Below are positions 7,053-13,598 of a stretch of 41,035 bases of DNA, piece by piece. The DNA comes from an uncultured Oscillospiraceae bacterium (lineage in GTDB: Bacteria; Bacillota; Clostridia; Oscillospirales; Oscillospiraceae), in the NCBI GenBank assembly GCA_910587645.1, contig CAJUNA010000022.1:1-41035 (forward strand), written 5' to 3'. The notes under the pieces were generated by a model. It did not search any database and had not been told where the DNA came from. It saw only the letters and a program-made list of their open reading frames with translations. Every line of letters starts with the position of its first letter. Positions within the stretch are counted from its first letter, which is position 1. Position numbers and translations under genes: made by a program.

Positions 7053-7706
7053 ATGAAAAAGCAAAATGTGTCCGATGCCGTCATCCGGCGTCTGCCCCGC
7101 TATTACCGCTATCTGGATGACCTCCATATAAAAGGCAGCGTGCGGATCTCCTCCAGCACCCTGGGGGAGAAAATGGGCATCACCGCCTCCCAGATCCGGC
7201 AAGACCTAAGCTGCTTTGGCGAATTTGGCCAGCAGGGCTACGGCTATAACGTAGATGAGTTGCGCAGCGAGATCGGGCATATCCTGGGTGTGGACGAGCG
7301 CCACCGGATTATCGTGGTGGGCGCAGGCAACCTGGGCCGGGCCCTGATGCAGAATTTCCGGTTCCATGACGCGGGCTTTTTGCTGGAGGCCGCGTTCGAT
7401 GTATCCCCATCCCTGATCGGGACGAAAATCGCGGGGACGCCGGTGCTTAACACCACGGAGCTGGAGCGGTTTGTACCGGAGCACAAGCCGGATGTGGCGG
7501 TGCTGACCGTGCCGCAGGTGGCCGCCCGGCTGATGGCGGAGCGGCTGATTGGCCTGGGGATCCGCGGGTTCTGGAATTTTACCAATGTAGAGCTGTCCAG
7601 CGAGACCCCGGGTGTCAGTTTTGAGGACGTGCATTTCGCGGACAGTCTTTTGACGCTTAGCTACCGGATTGCGGAGCAGAAGCGCATCTTGAAGGAGAAT
7701 TTATGA
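7053..7706 (+). CDS. rex: Redox-sensing transcriptional repressor Rex
   Basis: Rex senses the NADH/NAD+ ratio and represses fermentation and respiration genes when NAD+ is abundant. The 217 residues match family length. An N-terminal winged helix (about 1-80) contains VIRRLPRYYRYL and the DNA-reading GITASQIRQDLSCFG. The Rossmann domain follows with VVGAGNLG (88-95), and the domain-swapped C-terminal helix ends the chain. GGGGAGG lies well upstream of the chosen ATG. The following SLH gene overlaps it by ATGA, so the two are cotranscribed. Likely regulated targets in this window include ldh (37727), but I see no clear Rex box there. Confidence 0.97.
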   Translation: MKKQNVSDAVIRRLPRYYRYLDDLHIKGSVRISSSTLGEKMGITASQIRQDLSCFGEFGQQGYGYNVDELRSEIGHILGVDERHRIIVVGAGNLGRALMQNFRFHDAGFLLEAAFDVSPSLIGTKIAGTPVLNTTELERFVPEHKPDVAVLTVPQVAARLMAERLIGLGIRGFWNFTNVELSSETPGVSFEDVHFADSLLTLSYRIAEQKRILKENL

Positions 7707-8791
7707 CGAAACCTATTGCCTTGGCACTGGGGCTCCTGCTGTGCCTGACGGCTCTGACTGCCGCCGGGAACGGGGAGGATCCCTTGATCTCGCTGTCCTA
7801 CCTGACAGGGGATTTTTCTGCAACCCTGGACGCCGCTATCAGCGCGAAGCTGGATGCGTCCGATGAAGCCATCCGCGCCGGATGGAGCCAGACGCCGCCT
7901 TCCGATGGTTCCGCGGAGGCTCCGGGAATCTCCGGCCTGGTGGAGCGTACATTAAAAGAAGGCGATGTGCTCTCCGGCAGTACCGGCTTGTCGCTAACGC
8001 CCCTGGGCGGCGATGTGCGCCTGGACGCCGCAGGCGCGGTAGTGGATGTCACTGAGGGGGCGGAAGTCTCCAGCGGCCAGCTTTTGCGTCAAAACCACCG
8101 CTATATTGTAGCAGAGGACGCCGCCGTGTCCTTTGTGGTGGCGTCCCCTGCGGCGGTGGTGTCTTATGAGGGGGGCGGGACGCTGGCGCTGTCCCTGGCG
8201 CCGGACTATTACGCCATGTCCTGCGCCCTGCGGGAACTGAACTTGTTCCAGGGCAGCGGCTCCGGCATTGGCGAGGGATTTGACTTGTACAAAGCCCCCT
8301 CGCGGGGCGAGGGGCTGGTCATGTTCCTGCGCATCCTGGGCGAGGAGGAGCAGGCCTTGGCCAGCGGCGGCGGGCATCCCTTTACCGATGTTCCCGGCTG
8401 GCTGGATCCCTATGTGTCCTGGGCTTACCAGCGGGGCTACGCCAACGGCATAGCCGCCGGCAAGTTTGGCTGCACCCAGCCCATTTCCGCCATAGAATAT
8501 GAGGAATTCCTGCTGCGGGCTTTGGGCTACAGCACGGTAGGGGTGGACGATTACTCCACCAGCCTGGAGCGGGCGCTGGCCTGCGGCGCGCTGACGGCGG
8601 GAGAATACGAAGTCCTGCGCTCCGGCGGCTTCCTGCGGGCCCATGTGGCCTATATTTCCTATTACGCGCTGGATATGCCGGTCAATGGAAGCGAAAATAC
8701 CCTGGCCCAGCGGTTGACGGCAGCAGAGGTGATGACGGAGGAGCAGCTTGTCCAGGCCCGGTCCCAAGTAAATTCTTCACGAATTTCTTAA
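7703..8791 (+). CDS. Secreted SLH-domain protein
   Basis: A 362-residue protein with a hydrophobic N-terminal signal sequence (about 1-21) that should send it across the membrane. The N-terminal ~190 residues have no recognised domain. One S-layer homology repeat is visible near residues 225-275: FTDVPGWLDPYVSWAYQRG followed by a GIAAGKFG-type turn and the ISAIEYEEFLLRALGY helix, which normally binds secondary cell-wall polymer. Most SLH proteins carry three repeats; the remainder here is too diverged to count. The ATG overlaps the rex stop (ATGA), so translation is coupled, which is an unusual partner for a redox regulator. Confidence 0.85.
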   Translation: MTKPIALALGLLLCLTALTAAGNGEDPLISLSYLTGDFSATLDAAISAKLDASDEAIRAGWSQTPPSDGSAEAPGISGLVERTLKEGDVLSGSTGLSLTPLGGDVRLDAAGAVVDVTEGAEVSSGQLLRQNHRYIVAEDAAVSFVVASPAAVVSYEGGGTLALSLAPDYYAMSCALRELNLFQGSGSGIGEGFDLYKAPSRGEGLVMFLRILGEEEQALASGGGHPFTDVPGWLDPYVSWAYQRGYANGIAAGKFGCTQPISAIEYEEFLLRALGYSTVGVDDYSTSLERALACGALTAGEYEVLRSGGFLRAHVAYISYYALDMPVNGSENTLAQRLTAAEVMTEEQLVQARSQVNSSRIS

Positions 8792-8832
8792 GCAGTTTGG
8801 CACCAACAGCGGATACCTGCATAGGATGACAT

Positions 8833-8848
8833 TGAGACGCGCGTCTCA
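8833..8848. promoter_or_regulatory. 16-bp perfect palindrome upstream of the Cys-rich gene
   Basis: TGAGACGC (8833-8840) is followed directly by its complement GCGTCTCA (8841-8848). It lies just before the AGGAGG of the Cys-rich gene. It could be a protein-binding operator or a leader hairpin; a weak -35-like TTGGCA lies near 8797. Confidence 0.5.
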
Positions 8849-8872
8849 CATCTCATAGGAGGTATTTGTCTT

Positions 8873-9103
8873 ATGTGGAACAATAACGGTTTTGGTGGCG
8901 GCTGCTGGTGGATCATCATTCTGATTCTCCTGGTGTGCTGCTGCGGCAACGGTAACGGCAATGGCTGCAATTGTGGGTGCAACTGTGGTTGCAACTGCGG
9001 CTGCAATAACAATTGCGGCTGCAACAACAACTGCAATTGTGGGTGCAACTGCAACTGCGGCAACAATAGCTGCGGCTGCAGCTGCGGCGAGACCTGCTGC
9101 TGA
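8873..9103 (+). CDS. Small Cys-rich CxC-repeat membrane-anchored protein
   Basis: A 76-residue protein with 23 cysteines (30%). Residues 1-21 are a Gly/Asn-rich start and a short hydrophobic helix (WWIIILILLV), then CCC at 22-24. The rest is built from C-N-C-G units in strict CxC alternation, broken by NNN spacers, ending in CC. At DNA level this is a tandem repeat with a ~12-bp period (TGCAAYTGYGGS). AGGAGG lies 10 nt before the ATG. The N-terminal Gly-Gly-Gly plus hydrophobic helix recalls small YjcZ-type sporulation proteins, and the Cys spacing recalls metallothioneins; neither assignment is proven. A GC-rich hairpin follows. Coding use is supported by the ribosome site, the intact frame through the repeat and the terminator. 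Confidence 0.75.
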   Translation: MWNNNGFGGGCWWIIILILLVCCCGNGNGNGCNCGCNCGCNCGCNNNCGCNNNCNCGCNCNCGNNSCGCSCGETCC

Positions 9104-9126
9104 CATAGCGAACGCGCAACCAAGCA

Positions 9127-9151
9127 CCCCCGCGCCCAAAAGGCGCGGGGG
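9127..9151 (+). terminator. GC-rich hairpin after the Cys-rich gene
   Basis: CCCCCGCGCC (9127-9136) pairs perfectly with GGCGCGGGGG (9142-9151) around a 5-nt loop, 23 bp after the stop. No U-run follows, so it may be a weak terminator or a 3'-end stabiliser. Confidence 0.55.
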
Positions 9152-9173
9152 CGCTCTGCGTCTGTCCGCTAAT

Positions 9174-9202
9174 TTGACAACCGCGCGGAAACCTGCTAGA
9201 AT
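9174..9202 (+). promoter_or_regulatory. Promoter of the GNAT-DUF2087 pair
   Basis: A perfect TTGACA (9174-9179) and TAGAAT (9197-9202) with 17-bp spacing lie about 35 bp before the GNAT start, downstream of the hairpin that closes the previous gene. Confidence 0.85.
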
Positions 9203-9234
9203 GCGTATGAATTCCACTTTAGGAGGTTCCACGC

Positions 9235-9708
9235 ATGCCGCATGTCATACTGTACCGCCCCACGCTGGACGAGCTGTCCTTCCGGCAGCAGTTTCTTAGC
9301 GACCCGGCCACCATGGCTTTCAACCACGCCTACGGCGGCGTCATCGGCTTCCCGCCAGACCGGTGGGCGGACTGGTACGCCCGCTGGGTGGATTGCCAGA
9401 CTGGGGAACGGTTCTACCGCTATCTGAAAGACGTGGAGCGGAATATTTTGGTAGGCGAAGTATCCTATCATCTTGACGGTGAACTGGGCGGGTTTATCTG
9501 CGATGTGATTGTCCCGGCATCCCTCCGGGGCAGGGGATACGGCGCCCAGGGGCTTGCCCTGCTGTGCGGGGCGGCCAGGGCCAACGGCGTGACCCGCCTG
9601 TATGACAACATCGCCCTGGACAATCCGTCTGTGGGGCTGTTCCTGAAAGCGGGATTTACGGAAGCGTCCAGAACCAGCGAATATATTTTGGTGGCGAAGG
9701 ACTTATAA
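9235..9708 (+). CDS. GNAT-family N-acetyltransferase
   Basis: A 157-residue single-domain GNAT. The acetyl-CoA pyrophosphate loop is LRGRGYGAQ (about 97-105), preceded by the beta-4 strand FICDVIV, and the C-terminal NIALDNPSVGLFLKAGF helix-strand block is typical of the RimJ/RimL-like group. The substrate cannot be read from sequence. AGGAGG lies 8 nt before the ATG. A strong promoter is directly upstream, and the DUF2087 gene follows 27 bp later, so the two probably form one transcript ending at the terminator at 10127. Confidence 0.9.
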   Translation: MPHVILYRPTLDELSFRQQFLSDPATMAFNHAYGGVIGFPPDRWADWYARWVDCQTGERFYRYLKDVERNILVGEVSYHLDGELGGFICDVIVPASLRGRGYGAQGLALLCGAARANGVTRLYDNIALDNPSVGLFLKAGFTEASRTSEYILVAKDL

Positions 9709-9735
9709 CCCCAGCGGAAAAAGGAGGCACAAGTT

Positions 9736-10056
9736 ATGGAAAAAGACATTGCGCTGTATCGCGAAAAATTGCAGCGGTATTATACTACTGGCGGCAAGCT
9801 GGCGCAGTATCCCCAGAAGCGTCCCATGCGCATTCTCGCGCTGTCCCGGATTGCCCAGCGGTTCGAACCTGCGCGGCAGTACGCGGAAAAGGAGGTCAAT
9901 GAGATCATTCAAGGGGCAATCGCCTTTCCGGATGTGGAGCTGGTGCGGCGGGAGCTGTACGAGTACCGTTTCCTGGACAGACGCAGAGATGGCTCTGCGT
10001 ACTGGCCAGAGGATAACTGGCGGGAGGCTTATGGCAGCTACCTAGAAACCGCCTGA
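9736..10056 (+). CDS. DUF2087 domain protein
   Basis: A 106-residue protein that matches the DUF2087 pattern: a short helical N-terminus, LAQYPQKRPMRILALSRIAQRF, a central YAEKEVNEIIQ block, then DVELVRRELYEYRFLDRRRDGSAYW. In other bacteria this domain is found alone or attached to winged-helix ArsR-type regulators, and it is usually considered regulatory or nucleic-acid binding, but its molecular function is not established. AAAGGAGG precedes the start. It follows the GNAT gene by 27 bp and shares its promoter. Confidence 0.85.
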   Translation: MEKDIALYREKLQRYYTTGGKLAQYPQKRPMRILALSRIAQRFEPARQYAEKEVNEIIQGAIAFPDVELVRRELYEYRFLDRRRDGSAYWPEDNWREAYGSYLETA

Positions 10057-10126
10057 ACGGCCTGGCCTGGCCGGCCGGGAGAAGCCTCAAACGGGAAAGC
10101 GGGCAAGTGACAAGTGACAAGCATAG

Positions 10127-10169
10127 AAAAAGCATCCTGGTCTCTTTCAGTGAGACCGGGATGCTTTTT
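10127..10169. terminator. Bidirectional terminator
   Basis: An 18-nt arm at 10127-10144 (AAAAGCATCC...GGTCTC) pairs with 10152-10169 with a single G-T wobble and a 7-nt loop. The A-run and T-run on opposite ends let it terminate both the DUF2087 transcript and the convergent bioY-DUF1284 transcript. Confidence 0.85.
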
Positions 10170-10172
10170 ATG

Positions 10173-10571
10173 TTACATTGCCCACCGGCTGGCGTGGCTC
10201 TCACAAATCCCGTTCCATTGACAGTTCCCGCAGATTTGCGCCCGCCGGCCAGCCCCAAGAATCCGCGCCTGTACCAGGGCGGTGAACTGTCCGAAGGGCA
10301 GAACCGTCCCCTCTTCCAGCCCACAGGCTGTCAGTACAGCCCGGTCATATCCCGCCACCCGTTCCGGTTTATCGCAGGTTCCGCCTTTGTTGTTGGGGCA
10401 TGCCCCGCAAACTGCGTCTGTCCCCACGGTCAGCCGCACGGGGCTGTCAGGCCCCAGGCCGGACAGCAGTTCGGCCATGTGGGCGGTAAAGCCATCACTG
10501 TAGCCTTGTCCGATAAAATATGCCATGCACATCCCATGGTGGGGGCGCAGGGGGAGCGGGCTACTTGACAT
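10173..10571 (-). CDS. DUF1284 protein, Cys-rich, probable metal or Fe-S binder
   Basis: A 132-residue protein starting with the DUF1284 signature LRPHHGMCMAYF. It contains eight cysteines, six in two clusters: C55-x2-C58-x7-C66 and C114-x2-C117-x5-C123, plus C15 and C83. This arrangement suggests an iron-sulfur or zinc site; no function is established for the family. The ATG lies inside the end of bioY (11-nt overlap), so it is cotranscribed and probably translationally coupled. The link to biotin uptake is positional only. Confidence 0.85.
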   Translation of the reverse strand: MSSSPLPLRPHHGMCMAYFIGQGYSDGFTAHMAELLSGLGPDSPVRLTVGTDAVCGACPNNKGGTCDKPERVAGYDRAVLTACGLEEGTVLPFGQFTALVQARILGAGRRAQICGNCQWNGICESHASRWAM

Positions 10572-11109
10572 GGCGGCGGAGACGGGCAGTCAGGCCTAAA
10601 GCTACCGCGATTTTCACCAGGTCGGGAATGATGTAAGGAATCACACACCAGCCCAACACGGTCCACAGCCCTACAGGCCCTGTGTTTTTCGTGTAGAGGA
10701 ACATGAACCAGGCGGTGCCGAAGGCATAACAGACCAGCAGGCCCAGGAACATGGAAACGCCCAGGGCCTTCAGCCCGGTTCCCCACAGCTTCTCCAGCCC
10801 CCACATCAGCAGGGCGGAACCAATGAAGCCTAAAATATACCCGCCGGTCTGGCCCAGCAGTACGGCGGGGCCGCTGGAAAATCCAGCGAACACCGGCGCG
10901 CCTACCGCGCCCAGCAGCACATAGGCGGTGACGGCGATGGTTCCCCGCTTGCCGCCCAGCAGGCCTACGGCTAAAAAAACCGCCATCGTTTGCAAGGTGA
11001 AGGGAATCGCGGTGGGAATCGAAATCCAAGAACATATTGCCGTCAGCGCAACCATCGCGCCGGTGTAGGCCATATCCCTGGCCCGGATTTTGTTTGCGGT
11101 GAGTTCCAT
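10561..11109 (-). CDS. bioY: Biotin transporter substrate-binding subunit BioY
   Basis: BioY is the membrane S-component that captures biotin, either alone or with the shared energy-coupling factor (EcfA/A'/T), which is not in this window. The 182 residues form about six hydrophobic helices. Family marks include the ISIPTAIPFTLQTMAVFLA segment, GLLGGKRGTIAVTAYVLLGAVGAPVF and GPTGGYI-like LGQTGGYILGF. Start 11109 is chosen because AGGAGG lies 8 nt upstream; the longer frame lacks a ribosome site and crosses the promoter. A BirA-type operator overlaps its promoter, so biotin should repress it. It supplies the cofactor of the oad biotin carrier. Confidence 0.95.
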   Translation of the reverse strand: MELTANKIRARDMAYTGAMVALTAICSWISIPTAIPFTLQTMAVFLAVGLLGGKRGTIAVTAYVLLGAVGAPVFAGFSSGPAVLLGQTGGYILGFIGSALLMWGLEKLWGTGLKALGVSMFLGLLVCYAFGTAWFMFLYTKNTGPVGLWTVLGWCVIPYIIPDLVKIAVALGLTARLRRHVK

Positions 11110-11142
11110 GTCAGCCGCCTCCTTTTTTGAATTACGCTCCCA

Positions 11143-11171
11143 ACTGTACCATATCACGGTTTGATTGTCAA
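11143..11171 (-). promoter_or_regulatory. Promoter of bioY
   Basis: On the minus strand a perfect TTGACA (11166-11171) and TACAGT (11143-11148) are 17 bp apart, 34 bp before the bioY start. The -35 lies inside the BirA-type operator. Confidence 0.85.
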
Positions 11172-11196
11172 CCATAAATTTTGACAAGGTTTACAA
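11165..11196. promoter_or_regulatory. BirA (biotin repressor) operator
   Basis: TTGTCAACC (11165-11173) and GGTTTACAA (11188-11196) are 8/9 complementary across exactly 14 bp. This matches the known Firmicute BirA site, TTGTnAACC-N14~16-GGTTnACAA. It covers the bioY -35 box and also the TTGACA of the divergent arcA promoter. Confidence 0.88.
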
Positions 11197-11210
11197 CAAA
11201 GCGGCATATT
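11181..11210 (+). promoter_or_regulatory. Probable promoter of arcA-arcB
   Basis: TTGACA (11181-11186) lies in the spacer of the BirA operator, and CATATT (11205-11210) follows after 18 bp. The -10 is imperfect (4/6), so this is a fair but not certain promoter, about 70 bp upstream of arcA. Confidence 0.5.
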
Positions 11211-11278
11211 CTTTTCCAAAAGGATGTATGCCCTTTTTAAAACGGGAAATCCTAAGCGCAGAAAAGGAGTGATGTGCG

Positions 11279-12523
11279 ATGCCAACTGAAACGCGGCTGA
11301 AAACCGGCCTGCTGAATACCAGCGAAATCGGTCCCTTACGGAAGGTTATGCTCCACCGTCCGGGCCGGGAGTTGGAAAATTTGATGCCGGAATATTTGGA
11401 ACGGCTGCTCTTTGACGACATTCCCTACCTCAAGGTGGCCCAGGCGGAGCATGACGCCTTCGCCCAATGCCTGCGGGAAAACGGCGCGGAGGTGGTCTAC
11501 CTTCGCGACCTAGTGGAGCAGACCATTGCCGAGCCGGATGTCCGCCGGGAACTGACCGAACAGTTTTTGGACGAGGCCGGATTGGAGAACCACAGGATCC
11601 GGGAAATCCTGCGGGACTACTTCGCGGAAATGGACGATGGCGCACTGGTGGACACAATGATGGCCGGCGTACGGAAGAGCGATGTGCGGGGCTTTGAAAC
11701 CGGGAAGCTGGCGGATTACCTTAGCTTCCGGTCCGACGATTATCCCTTCCTCATCGACCCTATGCCCAACCTGTATTTTACCCGGGACCCCTTCGCCACC
11801 ATCGGCACCGGCGTGTCCCTCCACCGGATGCACACCGTCACCCGGAACCGGGAAACCCTGTTCGGGAAGTTTATCTTCCAGTACCACCCAGTTTACAAGG
11901 ACGCGCCCAAGTGGTATGACCGGGGGGAGAACAGCTCCATTGAGGGCGGCGATATTCTGGTTTTGTCCCCCAAAGTCCTGGCGGTGGGAATTTCCCAGCG
12001 CACCCAGGAGGACAGTATTGACAAGTTTGCCCACACGGTACTGTCTATCAGCGAGACCTTTGAAAAAATCCTGGCCTTCAATATTCCGAAGACCCGCAGC
12101 TTTATGCACCTGGACACCGTGTTCACCATGGTAGACCGGGACAAGTTTACCGTCCATCCCAATATCCTCAGCGAGATCACAGTCTACGTTATGGAGCTGG
12201 TGGACGGCAAGGTCCACATCCAGGAACAGCAGGGCCGCTTAGAGGACATTCTGAAGGAACACCTGGGCCTTGACCATGTGACCCTCATCAAATGCGGCAG
12301 CGACAGCCCCATCGATGCCGCCCGGGAGCAGTGGAGCGATGGCAGCAATACCCTCGCCATCGCGCCGGGAGAGGTCATCGTCTATGAGCGCAACTACGTG
12401 ACCAACCGGATCCTGGAGGATCACGGCATCACTGTCCACACCATCCCGTGCAGCGAGCTGAGCCGGGGGCGGGGCGGGCCGCGGTGCATGTCTATGCCCT
12501 TTATACGTGAAAATGTTAACTGA
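11279..12523 (+). CDS. arcA: Arginine deiminase
   Basis: ArcA hydrolyses arginine to citrulline and ammonia, the first step of the ATP-yielding arginine deiminase route. The 414 residues equal the family length. Catalytic motifs are visible: the FTRDPFATIG substrate loop, the EGGDILVLS block, MHLDTVFTMVD with the active His, and the C-terminal GRGGPRCMSMP loop with the nucleophile C403. AAGGAG lies 9 nt before the ATG. The ornithine carbamoyltransferase gene follows after 15 bp. It is transcribed divergently from bioY through a shared control region. Confidence 0.97.
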   Translation: MPTETRLKTGLLNTSEIGPLRKVMLHRPGRELENLMPEYLERLLFDDIPYLKVAQAEHDAFAQCLRENGAEVVYLRDLVEQTIAEPDVRRELTEQFLDEAGLENHRIREILRDYFAEMDDGALVDTMMAGVRKSDVRGFETGKLADYLSFRSDDYPFLIDPMPNLYFTRDPFATIGTGVSLHRMHTVTRNRETLFGKFIFQYHPVYKDAPKWYDRGENSSIEGGDILVLSPKVLAVGISQRTQEDSIDKFAHTVLSISETFEKILAFNIPKTRSFMHLDTVFTMVDRDKFTVHPNILSEITVYVMELVDGKVHIQEQQGRLEDILKEHLGLDHVTLIKCGSDSPIDAAREQWSDGSNTLAIAPGEVIVYERNYVTNRILEDHGITVHTIPCSELSRGRGGPRCMSMPFIRENVN

Positions 12524-12538
12524 TACGGAGGAGATCAT

Positions 12539-13537
12539 ATGGCAATCAATTTAAAAGGCAAATCCTTTCTGACCCTGATGGACCTGACGCCCCAGGAAAT
12601 CCGTTATTTGCTGGATCTGGGCCACGACCTGAAAACCAAGCGCCGCGCCGGAGTCTGCGAACCCACCCTCAAGGGCAAGCATATTGTCCTGCTCTTTGAA
12701 AAGACCTCTACCAGAACGCGGTGCTCCTTCGAGGTAGCCGCTACCCAGGAGGGCGCGCATGTGACCTACCTGGACGCGGGCAGCAGCCAGATGGGTAAAA
12801 AGGAGAGCCTGGAGGACACCGCCAAAGTCCTGGGCCGCTTTTTCGATGGCATTGAGTACCGTGGCTTTGACCAGAAGGTGGTGGAGGACCTGGCAAAATA
12901 CTCCGGCGTCCCCGTCTGGAACGGCCTGACGGACGTAGACCACCCCACTCAGATTTTGGCGGACATGATGACCATTGAGGAGCACTGCGCCAAGCCCCTG
13001 CGGGAGGTCAAGGTGGTATTCCCCGGCGATGTGCGCAACAACATGTGCTACGCCTGGATGTACGGCTGCGCGAAAATGGGGATGCACTTTGTGGGCCTTG
13101 GCCCCAAGGAACTAATCGATGGGGTGGATCAATCTGTGCTGCGGCAGGTTCAGGAGGTGGCTAAGGCTACCGGCGCCACCATTGAGATCACCAGCGATGA
13201 AAGTACCCTTACCGGCGCGGACGTGATCTACGGCGATATCTGGGCGTCCATGGGCGAGGAAGCCCTGATTCCCGAACGGGCTAAGCTGCTGACCCCCTAC
13301 CGGGTCACGGAGCAGACCATGGAGCGCACCGGCAACCGCAACGTACTGTATCTGCACTGCCTGCCGTCGTTCCACGATTTTGAGACCAAGCTGGCGAAGG
13401 AGTGGAAGGACAAGGGCGTGGACATCCGCGAGGTCACCGATGAAGTCTTTCGCGGCCCCCACTCCGTGGTATTCGATGAAGCGGAGAACCGGATGCACTC
13501 CATCAAGGCCGTGCTGGTGGCAACTATTGGCTGCTGA
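12539..13537 (+). CDS. arcB: Ornithine carbamoyltransferase
   Basis: A 332-residue transcarbamylase. The carbamoyl-phosphate loop EKTSTRTRCSFE, the DHPTQILAD motif and the ornithine-binding HCLPSFHD are all present. In the deiminase route the enzyme works in the catabolic direction, citrulline plus phosphate to ornithine and carbamoyl phosphate. The arcB name is given because it follows arcA by 15 bp; the anabolic argF enzyme is the same family and sequence alone cannot exclude it. CGGAGGAG precedes the ATG. The carbamate kinase (arcC) and arginine/ornithine antiporter (arcD) that usually complete the operon are not here, and a strong terminator follows immediately. Confidence 0.95.
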   Translation: MAINLKGKSFLTLMDLTPQEIRYLLDLGHDLKTKRRAGVCEPTLKGKHIVLLFEKTSTRTRCSFEVAATQEGAHVTYLDAGSSQMGKKESLEDTAKVLGRFFDGIEYRGFDQKVVEDLAKYSGVPVWNGLTDVDHPTQILADMMTIEEHCAKPLREVKVVFPGDVRNNMCYAWMYGCAKMGMHFVGLGPKELIDGVDQSVLRQVQEVAKATGATIEITSDESTLTGADVIYGDIWASMGEEALIPERAKLLTPYRVTEQTMERTGNRNVLYLHCLPSFHDFETKLAKEWKDKGVDIREVTDEVFRGPHSVVFDEAENRMHSIKAVLVATIGC

Positions 13538-13557
13538 CCGTGTGGCTGTACAAGATA

Positions 13558-13598
13558 AAAGGCGGGGGGCCGGACAGATTGTCCGGCCCTTCGCCTTT
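13558..13598. terminator. Bidirectional terminator between arcB and the DUF2161 gene
   Basis: AAAGGCG (13558-13564) pairs with CGCCTTT (13592-13598) outside an inner perfect stem GGGCCGGACA (13567-13576) with TGTCCGGCCC (13580-13589). The T-rich end on each strand suits termination in both directions. Its right end touches the stop codon of the convergent gene. Confidence 0.85.

Noticed and set aside
8940..9100. Short tandem repeats considered as a CRISPR array
   Set aside because: The period is ~12 bp with no unique spacers, and it is explained by the C-N-C-G coding repeat.
8788..9123. Minus-strand Gln/Leu/Pro-rich frame over the Cys-rich gene
   Set aside because: It arises from the repeat read backwards and lacks a ribosome site; the plus-strand frame has AGGAGG and a downstream hairpin.
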